NCBI GenBank assembly: GCA_949751835.1
Contig: CATKHK010000009.1
Span: 655,723 to 719,722, forward strand
DNA from: Blepharisma japonicum
Lineage: Eukaryota; Ciliophora; Heterotrichea; Heterotrichida; Blepharismidae
Direction of reading: 5' to 3'
Length of the DNA stretch: 64,000 bases
The notes beneath the pieces were generated by a model. The model saw only the letters and a program-made list of their open reading frames with translations, searched no databases and had not been told where the DNA came from. Below, one piece after another: positions 49,501 through 60,464 of this stretch. The translations under genes were made by a program, and so were the position numbers. Position 1 is the first letter of the stretch. Each line of letters starts with the position of its first letter.

Positions 49501-52500
49501 AAAGTGTTAGAATATATATAGTTTTTGGATAATGCTTCAATATCGTCATAAACGTAATAAGTGACTGTTAAGGATAACGAGTCCTTATATGATATGAAAA
49601 AAGAGTCGCCTGAGTATTCTTTTGATATCAAGTATTGATCATTCGAAGTGGATAAAGGCCTGAATCAAATCAACATACTATGGGCATTGCTTAAAATCGT
49701 TTCTTGCTGATCTGCTGAATTCGGAGGAAGTTTCATATATGCGTTCCCATTAAAATAAAGCCCAGATTGATAAATTGGATAGGGATCATCTGCATCGAAA
49801 TTCCCCATATACTGATCGCTCGACCCCATATAAGCTTTATATCCCCTAACTAGATCTGCGACTGTATTTGTTTCCTTATCAAAAATATAATGGATAGCTA
49901 AAGTGGTTGTCCCACTGCAAGGATTTCCTGAATATCCTAAAGGGCACAATTGCAAACAAAGGCCTCCGGGATTAAGATAATATCCACTTTTGCATGTCAA
50001 ACAGTCTCCGTTATGTTGCCCAGAGCAAGTATCACATCCCAGCGCACAAGGTGAGCATGCACTGTTGACTCCATCAAGATAATATCCGCTTGCACATTTA
50101 CTGCAGCCTGAATATGTTTGAGCAGTGCACGTCACGCAGTTGGAAATACAAGGAACGCACGAGCACGGATTAGTGACTAAAAAAGTGCCTGACTGGCAGC
50201 TCTTACAAGTTAGGCAGCCAGTTCAATCATCGCATATAGCACATGACTGGTTTTCACATAAGTTGCAGCTTGTATCGGATCTTACACAACCGAGATTAGT
50301 GCATGATGCTAAGCATGCAATCCATTGTCCTGTTGTAGTATCATTGTAATAGTTTATTGGATATTTCTGAAGACAATTTGGCGTGTATGATGAAGGACAT
50401 ACGCTACATTCTGAGTTACAAGCTGAGGAAATTTCAGTGGAAAGGTTTATTATTATATTTCATATTTTTATGCTGTAAATAAACCCAGTTAGCCAAGCAA
50501 ATAAAGTCTGTTGAGAACTGTATTTTGCTCCTATTAAGATTGTGTAAGAACTTTCAATGTCTAGGAGAGGACCTTTAACGGGAATAGCTAGATTTGTGAG
50601 AAAATTTTCATAAAAGGTAACTTGGTTAAATGGGAAGCTGTAAGATAAAGAAAATCCAACATGACACCAGCTATCCGTTGTTAAACTATTTTGTGAGTTA
50701 AATTGCTGTGAAGTGCTTGTTTCTGATGAATAAAAGCTAACAAATAATGATAATCCTAGCAATTCAAAAGAAAGATAAACTGTAAAAGGACTTGTAGAAA
50801 TTTGCTTAGCCATAATCACTCCATTATTGGCCGTTGGCCACATTCACACAGAAATAGTTACACAACTGCTAAAATAGAGGGAGTTTGTATTTGTCACACT
50901 ATTTGGAGGCAACTGCATCAAAGAGCTACCACTAAAGAAGTAACCTCTGTGATATGATGGAATTGGGTCATAGCTTCCATAAGTAGGATAAAAATCCGTA
51001 GTGGTCCCAGCCAAGACTTTGAAACTATACACACTGTCTATCACAACCCCCTTAATCTGGTTAAGAGTCAACGAAAATATAAGCCCAGCGTTTGTATCTA
51101 AAACACAAGTTTTTGTAGTTATATCATAGCTACTGCCAGTTGGGCATGAAGAAATGCATAGAGACTGATAAAGTATAGTTTGACTGGAGCAACCACAAGT
51201 AAATAGTGTGGCATCTAATACCGAGTAGCTATATGAGCATTTGCATACGTTATCAATAAATTTATAGTCACCAGGGCATCCTCCGCAAGTATTTGATCCT
51301 GTACACGTCAAGCATCCAGAAATTGAGCAAAGATTGCAGTCATTTGGATTATAGCAGCCATGTGTGCAAGTAGCAAGGCATAAATAGCAAGTGGAGTCAG
51401 TTGAATTATAGTATTGAGAAATAAGGCAATTAGATGGCAAACACGTCGATACAGTAGGGCAGACTGAGCATCCATTGGAGCAGCCTGATTCAACGAATTC
51501 AATCTCATAAATGTTATTCGAACCATCGTTATAGAGATGAAAATAATACATAAATCCAGAAAAACCAGTTTTTCCCTGATTGCATCAGTCATACTGGCAG
51601 CCAATATATTTTTTATATGATTTATCTCTAAATGTATAAGCGCTGGTAGGCGAAAAATTCTGCATAAATTTGCTTGAGTCAATCTTTATCAGCTGATCTA
51701 CGGTGTCTCCAGCGTAATGAATAATTGATATATAAATATAATGCCACTCTTTAGAAGTTAACAATGATAAATTTCCTAAGTCTGGCCAGCTAACATATCC
51801 AGTACTAAAGATTAAGCCTTGGATGGTTCCATCTAAGTTTATGCCCCAGTCTCGGTTTATATAGAAAATCATTGCAAAATCTGCACTTTGGGAAATATAA
51901 ATCCAGGTTGAAATAGTAAAAAAATCAGGGAGTTGGTTAGCTGTTGAAACAAAATCATTTTTTCCAAATTGCCAGCCTCGATCGACTGCGTAGGTTAGTT
52001 GAGAAGAGGAAGAGTATGCAGCTGGCAAGCTTGAAAGCTGAAAAAAGTCGAGTATAATAGAAAATGGGGAATCTTGGTCACAGGATTTTGTGGATAAATT
52101 TGGTATTGTGCCAGCAGGGCAGCTGGTATAACAAATCATTTGGTATAGATAGTATCCGGACTGGCATGAGATGCAGCTCGAGTATGAGAGTGAGGTGCAT
52201 TTCAAACATCCAGGAAAGCAGGAAGATGTACAAGCTCCTGAAATATAGGTAAAGCCTGAATTGCAGCTGCAAGGGGTTCCTGATGCGTTATCAATGCATG
52301 CTGAGCATTTTCCAGACCCAAACCCGCTGCAAGTAGCGCAAAGAGGATCATCACAGATATTGCATGAATCGCTTCTGACACAGCCATTGTCGCAACTATT
52401 ACAGTATAAGCAAGAAGTGGTACCTTGATTATAATATTGATTGATAGCACATGTAAATAAGCAAGAAGTGTCTAAGCTGGCTGTGCATGGCTTTGAAAGC

Positions 52501-54869
52501 TGACTAGAAAAGTCAGTAATCACAGCGTTTCATAAAGTAAAGGAATAAATAAATCCAGTAAAATCTCCCGTTGTGCTTCCGCCTAGGTATAAAGGTAAAG
52601 AGCTATCTTTAAATAAGTAATCATTTACTGATTCTGAAAGTTTTAATTGGTCATTTACATATCCTGTAAATTGAGTTATTCCATTGGAATAGCCAACTGA
52701 AACAAACAAATAAGTTCATCCTGAGAAAGAGTAGCCTCCAACTTGCTTTTCTATTCCATTGATGTTTGAAGGATCTGTTAAATTCAAAGAAAGCCCTCCA
52801 CTGGAGCTTAATGCTATTAGCCCTTGCTTACTAAAAATATCTCCATCATAACTAGCAAGCACCCAAACGCCTAGAGAAAAGCCAAAATTAATATAAACGT
52901 CACTATTCGTCATTAAATATTTCCCATAAGCAAAATAGAGACCCCTCTGATAAGCAGGGATTGGATCAGTTGCACCTGGATTATTGAAGAATTGAAAATT
53001 CTGACCTGAGTTTGAAGTCTGAAAATTCCCATAAGTCCCTTTAAAATTGCCATCAAAAGTTATGTCTGCTATTGAAGACGGATTACTGGTGCAAGGGCTG
53101 CCAGTGAATCCAGTAGGACAAGTATTTAAGCATATTCCATCTACAAGTATGAAGTCACTATTGCAGCTAGTGCAATAAAATAAATAATTTCCTTTACATA
53201 TTCCACACTTTGCATCGCATAGACTGCAGGCTCCTTTTAGTAGCATTGCATTGCTACTGCAACTGCAGCCTCCTGCATGATCACTATACGCATTTGCTGA
53301 GCAAGTTACGCAAGGTCCATCAAATGCGGTGCACGCTAAGCATAGTTTATCAAGACAGAGGTTGCAAGTAGTGTCGTTGCGGCACCCATGCTGGCACCCA
53401 TTGCATGAGACGCAAGAAGTTGAGTTTAAAAAAGAACCAAATGGGCACGTATCAGGACAAGTTAATTCTGAAGGACAGTTTGAGCATCCACCCAGGCAGC
53501 CAGAATTATACCATTCAGAGAATTGATAATAACTGTCGCTTAAAAATTTGATCAACCAGAGGAAGCCTTCAAAACTATTTGATAAAGAGGTATAGCCGAT
53601 TGTTAGTTTTCCAAAATCAATAAAGGGATATGCAGTAGTTGAAATGCTCCAATCTATGAGAGATCCATCTACGAATAAAGCTGCATAAGTACTTCCGTTG
53701 TTCGTAACTTTTCCAATGACGGCTATGTTTTGCCAAGAATTTATTGAAATAGATCCAGAAATTGTTAACTGAGAGGCATCTTTAAGTCTCATCGTAGTTA
53801 TAATATTAGAATTTGCATCAAATTGCATACTGAAATAGCTTGTCGAGCTAGTTTCATCGTATTTCAGCACTATTGAGCCTCCTGGAGATGCTGGATTTAT
53901 TCACAAATTGATTGTAAAATAGGGAGAGATTATCAAGCTGTCAGCACTGATTAAAGATTTAGTGGAAAAGTAGTATCCTCTATATATAGAAGGTATCGGG
54001 TCATTGGAATCTCATTGAGGATAGGCATCCTTCTGGCTTCCAATGTATGCTCCGTTTAATCAGTCAAGGATAATTTTACCCGAAAAGGAAAGTTCAAGAG
54101 CATATATTGACTGCTGTTTGCAAAAATTATGAGCTGAATCAGCTGTGTAGCCTGAGGGGCAAAAAGTTAAGCATAAACTGTTTAATAAAAATAAATTAGC
54201 GCCACAGGTAATGCACTCATAATAGCCTGGGCCACTGCAAGCTGAACATTCAGGACTGCAGATATATAAATACCTTTCATAAATGCAATTATCATCTGGC
54301 CACATCCATATAGGACAATTTGAACTGCACTTTTTGCAATCTTCAGGGCTTATAGAGCTTCTATCAAAACAATAATCGGCTAAAGATGAATTTCAAGATT
54401 CTCTAAAAGCCAAAAATCCTTTAAAGCCTTCTCAAGAACTTTTTATACTGCCAATAAGCCAAATTAATAATCGAGGCTCTTCGTTTAAGCTCCCCATCAA
54501 AAGTCCGTAAGTAAATAAAGAGTTATCACTAGTCATTAAAGTGCAGTTTCTGCTGGTAAGCTCTTTTTCATTTCAAGCAATTGACAAAGTTTTTAAGCCT
54601 TTTGTGGAGTCTCTATATTGGAGGTCAATTTCATAGGCAATTTTATGCATATCTGAGCTAATAATCATCCTTTCTTTGTTTGATATTAAAGAAAACTCAT
54701 TAATAAGACACTTCTCAGCGCTAAATAAATTGCAAAGGTTCTTACTACTGTAATCTTCTTTTTCTAAAAGACAGCTCATACAACTTAAAGCGTCAGAACG
54801 ACTGCATTCTCTGAGGCACATACTTACAATTTTTGGAATTTGAAGAGCCGCAAAAACTACAAACAACAT
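37509..54869 (-). CDS. Giant polycystin-1-like receptor, 5786 aa: Cys-rich/LamG modules, REJ, GPS, five TM helices (paralogue 2)
   Basis: An intronless frame of 5787 codons with TGA as Trp and no TAA/TAG, arranged like paralogue 1. Signal peptide MLFVVFAALQIPKIVS. Twelve LamG-like modules with Cys-rich spacers: A (~287), B (~637), C (~957), D (~1304), then E (~1701), B (~2064), C (~2377), D (~2720), then E (~3091), B (~3464), C (~3781), D (~4124). Cys-rich repeats follow, then a REJ-type region (LVVDASNSYDPDYN), and a GPS motif with W, TGC and CKCNHL|S (S5405). Five TM helices lie in the last ~410 residues. The cytoplasmic loop after TM1 keeps DDKIETARSEES, also present in paralogue 1, with many Ser next to acidic residues. 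The first 188 codons align with paralogue 1 without a length change. Function inferred: adhesion, mating or prey recognition are all possible. Confidence 0.85.
42000..45609 (-). repeat. Second E-B-C-D block of giant gene 2
   Basis: E starts YQSGLYFSVNSYVKLPPNSA near 45600; B has QRGLYFSNGKYL, C NNRGWYFNPTDYVST, D KRGYYFNGSSLM. It is the closest match to the E-B-C-D block of giant gene 1, with long nearly identical DNA stretches, so the two C-terminal blocks are either orthologous by duplication or have exchanged sequence. Confidence 0.75.
45610..49780 (-). repeat. First E-B-C-D block of giant gene 2
   Basis: E starts YQSGLYFNGNAYMKLPPNSA near 49770; B has NRGLYLYQGSYL, C SDRGWCFYPQSYIS, D ERGYYFNGNSFMQLPP. 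About 4.2 kb. It lies between A-B-C-D and the second E-B-C-D block and is the block with no counterpart in giant gene 1, given the copy number. Confidence 0.75.
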
Positions 54870-55864
54870 ATGGACTCTATATTATAATAATTAAATAAAC
54901 ATAAAAATAAAAATATTCTCCCTTTTTGGTATAAGAAATATTAATCAAATTAATTAATAATAGCTTAATTCAAAAAATCCTCTTAGAAAAAATCTATTAA
55001 TATGATTATCATATGTATCTAGCTATAATAACTATAGGTGCATCATAAAATTATCTGAAAGCAGAGACCTTAGAGTTTTATTAATTATAATTTGATAAAA
55101 TATTTTAGAAAATGCATATTAAAATTATTACATTTATTTATAAATATGTTAATCTAAAAATACTAAAATTTTTGACTTTCAGGTGATTTTACTAAAGATT
55201 ATTAATGAGAATTTAAGCAATCACAAAGTGGTTATCATAAATCAGTTTTGCATACCGCTTAATTCAAGTATGTTTCAGAATTGCTCATTCTCCTTCTACT
55301 GTTTATTCTTGAACTCTTTTTATATTCCACTCATATCATTTCCAAGCTTTATTAGCCACTTCAATTGTGACATATATCTAGCTTATACTCTCTTTATTAG
55401 CTCTCGTTCAAAAAATCAAATTTGGTTCTTTCGAATTACTTCTTTTGCTTCATTGACAACTCTAATAACTTCGTTTGAGGTTTTTTCTGTTGTCTGTTAA
55501 GTATGATTTTTCTATTAGCATTTATAATAAGCAAGAAATTCTTTTGGGGCTTTAATTGCGTATACTCCTAAGTATCAAAACCTTTGTAAAATATCATTTT
55601 CGTTTACCTAAAATTTTCCAAAGGGATGCTTGCAATTATTAATCCTTGGAGTACTCATTTTATGCTAATGCAAGTTCAGGCCCTAATCCCTTTCCTTTTC
55701 CCTTTAATACTTGTCAGTTCAAGCCCTAATCAGTTATTCATAAATTCTTTATCATCAGAATGCAAATTTTTTATTGAATATTTCTGTGTTTAGGATTGTC
55801 TAAAGAACGGGATTAATGTGGATTTTTTCATATAAATTAACTACTTTAATAATAATAATTTTAG
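54870..55864. other. Intergenic with a decayed minus-strand fragment (about 55240-55500)
   Basis: It contains the promoter of giant gene 2. On the minus strand, 55500 to 55240 reads NEAKEVIRKNQIWFFEREL then SQLKWLIKLGNDMSG, broken by TAA and TAG. The EAKEVI segment and its DNA (GAAGCAAAAGAAGTAATT) recur in the decayed coiled-coil gene near 58350, and TTTTGACTTTCAGGTGATT near 55175 recurs near 63055. So this is a remnant of the same decayed family. Two imperfect copies of GTTCARGCCCTAATC occur near 55675 and 55718. Confidence 0.5.
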
Positions 55865-57592
55865 ATGAATCAAAAGAAGTGCTTCGAGAAAGGCTGCGAA
55901 AATGAAGTTGGTTATGCATGCAAATGCACCTCTCCTGAATCTTTCTTCTGTGAGCTGCATATCCAAAGGCATATTAAAAAGAAAATTGCTGGCAGGGATC
56001 ATTCATTTGACTATATTTTTGCAGGGCCTCATGAAGAGACAAAACAAGCTGTTCTTAGATTTCTTATAAAAGAAAATTCAAAGTATAGGAAGCTAAAGAA
56101 GCTAATTAAAGATTCCTATAATCAGCGTCTAGCTAATTTAGAAATCGATGTAAGACAATACACTAGAAATTTAGATACTTTTTCATCTAATTTAGGAAAT
56201 TTGGTTTTAGAAATCTGCAAGGCTAAATATTCTTTAGTGCCAAGCCAAGACTCAATTTCGGAGTTATTGACTTTACAACCTGAAGAAGCTGTAAACAAAG
56301 TAAAATCGATAATCTCAGCCGAAAAGCATTGGTATAATGGTGCAAAGCTGTTTTATCTTTACAGTAAAGACTTAGAAAGTTTAATTGCACCTTTCGTTAA
56401 TAAGAGATTTCAAGCATTTCTTAATACTATGCGCTCCAATAAAGAAAGAAGTATTGAAGCAAATAGGATTAAGATAGCAAACATTGAGGATTGGATTTCT
56501 TTAAAAGCAAATGAGTACAGTGAGAGTTTAAAAGGGCTTCAAAATTTAATAAGATTAAAAACAGAGAATGAGAGTGAGGTAAGGTTGCTTAATTCTAAAA
56601 TAAACTCCATTACTAGTGATATCAACAGTAAACTCGAAAAAATAGAAAGCCAATGAAAACTTATGAATATTAATACCTTAAGACATAAAACAGCTGAGTT
56701 CTTGAGTAGGCCAAACAATCGAGAATTAGAGATGGATTTCAGAGCAACTTGCTCAGCGTACCAGAAAAATTCTAGCATTTATGATCCGGAGCTAGCGCAA
56801 GCTTACCAAGATTATCTTAATGCTTATCAACAAAAGACATCTCTTTATAATATTAAAAAGAATAAAGAGAGAACTGAATTAGCTATTTATAACACTGAAA
56901 CTAAAACCAAAAAAGTCAAAATCTTAAAGACTCCAACACCTCTAGACTCTTTCACTTGCATAACTCAACTTCCAAATGGCAAGCTATTCTGCTTTGGTAA
57001 TTGAATTTTTTCTAGAATTACATTGCTATTTGATGTGAATGGTAGAGTCGAAGTGCTGCCATCTGGAACTCCTTGCCGTCACTCATCATGTATCTATTTC
57101 AACAACAGTGTCTATTGCTTTGGTGGAGAAAATGAGAATAATAGTATTTTAACTCTATCTAGTAGATTTGATTTGGATCAAAATCGATGAATTCAATTAA
57201 CTCCATTGCCAAAAGCTGATATTGATTGCAATAGTATAATATTTAATGGGAATATTTTGATTTCTGGATATTTTAATAGAAATATTTTGTTGTACTCAGT
57301 TGATATTAACTCTTTCTCGACAATTCCTTATAAGTTTGCAAAAGATAAAAGAAAGATCCTGATAAATGCAGAGAGATTGTATTTGATTGAATTCGAAAAT
57401 GGATCAATCTATGAAAGCGAAATTGGAAGTGACACGAACTGGAAAATAATAGCAGACTCAAAAAACAATAATATTTATTGTCAAGTGTATTGTTCATATA
57501 ACAAAGGAGGAATATACATTGGGATAAGTACAAGATCAATGGAGTATATCAAGTTCGATTTGAATGAAAAGAGATTGATTAAATTAGACTAG
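55865..57592 (+). CDS. B-box-like zinc finger / coiled-coil / kelch-like protein, 575 aa
   Basis: One frame with three TGA read as Trp (after ...LEKIESQ at 56654, after CFGN at about 57002, and in DQNRW at about 57188). The N-terminus (CFEKGCENEVGYACKC, then FFCELHIQRH) is a C-x4-C...C-x-C...C-x2-H-x3-H cluster like a divergent B-box, without a RING. A helical coiled-coil region covers about 55-290. From about 300 kelch-type strands appear (FTCITQLPNGKLFCFGNW, SSCIYFNNSVYCFGGENE, RFDLDQNRWIQLTPLP), ending FDLNEKRLIKLD. It resembles the RING/B-box/kelch gene at 6743-8785 in plan. Partner-binding by the propeller is inferred. It ends in TAG and is the last intact gene of the window. Confidence 0.75.
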
Positions 57593-57639
57593 TCATAAAA
57601 TAATTAGTTAAAAGTAATTTTTAATGCTTTTGAAATATA

Positions 57640-58440
57640 AATATTGAGGATTATAATTGCTTCTTCAATTGCTACTACATTATTTTCCAGTTTATTACAC
57701 TCATCCTTTTTAATTAAGGACAAGGAATAAATTAGAATTATTTTCTCTTTATATCACTTATTTCAATCCATAAATCTGCATTTTGTTCTTATAGCTGGCT
57801 ATTGTGTTCTTCAAGGTTATGAATTTTCTCTTACAATAAATTTTTATTACTAAAGATGCTTTATTTATTTTAACTTGTCTGGCTTGGCATTCAACTATTT
57901 TCTGTTACTTCTTTTCCATTTTTTCAATTTTTCTTTATTATTATATTCATTAATGTTAATCTGCCTTTTTTCTTCAGCTAAAGCAGCTATTTCTTACTTT
58001 AAATCTTTTATTTCTTTATTGAGACTATCATTATTATTTCTCAAAATTAAATTTTCATTCCCAATTCAGATTTACGCCAAACCTGTAGCTTTTCGACAGA
58101 TTGGTTGTTCAAATTTTTTAATCTGCTATTTTCCCTTTCTAAGGCTAAGTTGATGTCTTCAAATCTCTATATATTTATTAATGGTTTCAGTTTTTGATTC
58201 ATAATTATTATAATTAATGGATTTCAAGGCAAAAGATTTTATATAATCATTCTCTTTTTTCAATTCTATGTAGCTTTTTCAAGCATGATGCATCTATTAT
58301 TAAGCTCTATTGCACAATTTCAATAATTTTTCATAGATTCTTGAGTGCTTAAAATTACTTCTTTTGCTTCAATTTCTATTTTAACTCATGATTTTCTTCT
58401 TGATACATTTCTTCGGGCTGTGCTTCAGTCATTAAATTTT
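57640..58440 (-). pseudogene. Decayed coiled-coil gene, frameshifted, with TAA at Gln-like positions
   Basis: Minus-strand blocks in changing frames: TEAQPEEMYQEENHELK near 58430, IEAKEVILSTQESMKNYW, SYIELKKENDYIKSFALK, FEDINLALERENSRLKNLN, DSLNKEIKDLK, EIAALAEEKRQININEYN and KIHNLEEHNSQL near 57810. They are typical coiled coil. TAA or TAG stands where Gln would be natural, for example after DLK, after NSQL and after DIKRK. No intact start-to-stop gene can be drawn. Confidence 0.65.
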
Positions 58441-59220
58441 TTTGATACTTTTCAATAATGATATTGATAAGAGTCTCTTCATTATCTCTATTGTCAGGGT
58501 TCTACATAAATATTACTTTCATAGCTCTTATTATATTTATTTTTCCAAATTATTTAAAGCATTATTTTCAGCTTCTTTTTATTTGGCGCAAGTGCATGAT
58601 GCAGATCTTTCAAACTGCTCCGGAGTTCTGAATTTTTCAATAACTGTTTTTCTCCTTGATTTCTTAAAATCGACTGAGATTATATAGTCAACAATATGTT
58701 CTTTACAATCCAATAAATACCAATTATTGTGCTTATCCTTCACAAAATCAAGGACAACTCCTTTCCCCCCATGGTGCTTAAATATTTTTAAATTTAAAAA
58801 CTTCACTATTCCGTATACCATAAGCTCGATTTCAGTAATTTTCGAATAGCTTTCAATTGCGTAGCAGCTATAATCTACATCTTTAGTGAAAACTATGAAT
58901 TCTTTATTGTGGTCTTCTTAGCTTGAAGTATCAGTAGATGCATTTGGGTCATAACAATCATGGCCTTTTGTTTTAGATACAGCAGTAGAAAAGAATTCAC
59001 AAAATTTGACTAGGCAACTGTTGGATTTTTCGGTCATTGCCAGAAATTTTCTACTTAAAGGCGTTCTCGGGTTTGGTCTAAAAGACAGCTAGTAGATTGA
59101 GACACTGGGCTCATCATTACGGCGTTTTTATATTATGCATAAGCTTATTTCTTCTAAAAGAGAGCCCTGCAGCAATGGTAGTATTTTTCTTGAGTCTTCT
59201 TGACACTTTTCTGAGGTTTA
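58430..59220 (-). pseudogene. Decayed gene, one long frame broken only by TAA/TAG, then a frameshift
   Basis: From about 59215 to 58560 one minus-strand frame reads continuously: GSLLEEISLCII, KRRNDEPSVSIY, LSFRPNPRTPLSRKFLA, KGHDCYDPNASTDTSS, EDHNKEFIVFTKDVDYSCYA, KIFKHHGGKGVVLDF, DKHNNWYLLDCKEHIVDY, KFRTPEQFERSASCTCAK, KEAENNALNNLEK. The breaks are single TAA/TAG codons in places where Gln would be natural. Near 58540 the frame shifts to NPDNRDNEETLINIIIEKY and runs into the coiled-coil remnant below it, so the two are probably one gene. I do not recognise the family. It could be a pseudogene or a reading-frame using TAA/TAG as sense. Confidence 0.55.
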
Positions 59221-59234
59221 TGAGAGTAAAATAC

Positions 59235-59860
59235 TTATTTATCATTCTCGCCTCCACAAAACCCTTGTAATTGTGGCTTGATTCGTCTTTGCTCAGTATG
59301 AATTCTGCAAAATTGCATGGTCTTCAGAAGAATTTCACAATTTTTCAGCAGGTTTTCTGAAAAAGTAGCCACAATTTCTTTCTCAGAGATTTTATAACAA
59401 AAAGCGGGGAAATCTGAGTCATTTTTGGCTGCAGTCAAGCTTAAAAATTCCTCAAGCATGCATTACTATACCAAAATAATTTTTTTCCATTTTTATATAG
59501 CTTAGGTAACTCACTGATTTGGGTTAACGGGATATTTAAGCTGAGTTTAGCAGAATTTGCATGTTTTGCTAATAAAATGAAAAGGCCAATTTCTTGATAT
59601 TGGGCTGTTTTGGGAAGAAGGTTATTGAATTTGGAAATCATGCTAATTTGGTAAGGTGATGTATTAAGCAGGTCATTAATGATTTTTTGGAAGATTCTGA
59701 TAGTAAAGTCCGCAAATCTTCTATGAAGTGCATAAACTCACTTTATTTAGAAGTATTCTGGTGAAAGTCATTGAGGTGCTCTAAAATCTTAGGATATCCA
59801 TTTTTGTCATTATGGAGCACAAGGACTCCCAGATCTTGCTAATGCTAAAAATTGCTTAAA
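59235..59860 (-). pseudogene. Decayed gene fragment, unrecognised
   Basis: Blocks IIND LLNTSPY, ISKFNNLLPKTAQYQEIGLF, LLAKHANSAKLSLNIPLTQI, SELPKLYKNGKKLFWYSNA and, after a frame change near 59455, EEFLSLTAAKNDSDFPAFC and FSENLLKNCEILLKTMQFC. It looks like a helical-repeat protein. No family recognised. Confidence 0.5.
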
Positions 59861-59864
59861 CTAA

Positions 59865-60069
59865 GCACAAAATAAGATTATCAGTTAGACTATCTCCTGG
59901 GGTGGATGCTGAAATTGCTGCTGCTACCAAGTTACACGAAATTATAGCAAAAGATCCTCCATATGGAGTTACAATTGAAGCAAAAATCCCATTCAAAGGA
60001 AACGGATTTGCACCAAATCCTTTGGAACCGTGTCTAAGCAGCTCCTTCACTAAAATTGTAGGAATCTAG
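59865..60069 (+). pseudogene. Fragment of an M20 family metallopeptidase
   Basis: About 65 codons in one plus-strand frame: IRLSVRLSPGVDAEIAAATK, then KDPPYGVTIEAKIPFKGNGF, then APNPLEPCLSS. This matches the dimerisation ('lid') domain of M20 carboxypeptidases and carnosinases (LSxRLxPxxD...NPPYGxxVE). The catalytic metal-binding parts are absent on both sides, so it is an isolated fragment. Its 3' end meets the oppositely oriented M18 remnant at about 60070. Confidence 0.65.
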
Positions 60070-60074
60070 ATAGC

Positions 60075-60460
60075 ATGATTTCATTAAGGCTATAGAATAG
60101 ACGATATTATCAGTTCCCATCATTTCTCTAATAGAATAGATCGCCAACATCGGAGCGCAAATATCAAATGCTCTAATCCCAGTAAGTGAAGTCACAATTG
60201 GCCCAATGGTCGCTCCGCAAGGAGACTCATTTCTCACTATAAACTCCCTGCGTTTTAATTTCATTGCTTTCTGCATGGACTTTCAATAAGCTTGCTACCA
60301 GCATATTGGTTGCATACCTTTAATCGGATATCTTTTTGTAACAACCTCTCAATATACAGTTGGCCCTTAGTTTACTTAGTGATTTTCAGCATAATTTGGA
60401 TGCATAGCATAAGCCGTATCAGCTGAAATATGGAAACCTTTGATTTACCTTGAGGGATTT
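60075..60460 (-). pseudogene. Fragment of aspartyl aminopeptidase (M18)
   Basis: Minus strand: FHISADTAYAMHPNYAENH (family: FLISADMAHAVHPNY.xxH), two TAA codons within the following NHxxNHxP motif, RYATNMLVASLLKVHAE in another frame (family QRYATNxVS), then FIVRNESPCGATIGPIVTS (family VRNDxPCGxTIGPI) and DICAPMLAIYSIREMMG (family DLGxPQLAMHSIREM). The last motif has Ile for Met and Tyr for His, which loses a residue invariant in the family. The first half of the enzyme is absent. At least two frameshifts. DNPEP-type enzymes remove N-terminal Asp/Glu; this copy cannot be functional. Confidence 0.75.
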
Positions 60461-60464
60461 CTTC

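Noticed and set aside
24317-53526. Many 60-130 codon frames antisense or out of frame inside the giant genes
   Set aside because: They are shadows of the two long minus-strand frames, which are continuous over 4472 and 5787 codons with clear domain repeats.
55670-55735. CCCTAATC words as interstitial telomere repeats
   Set aside because: Only two imperfect copies in a different sequence context, no tandem array.
57875-58687. Plus-strand hydrophobic frames looking like membrane proteins
   Set aside because: They are the reverse of Lys/Glu/Asn-rich coiled-coil remnants, which naturally give Phe/Leu/Ile-rich antisense.
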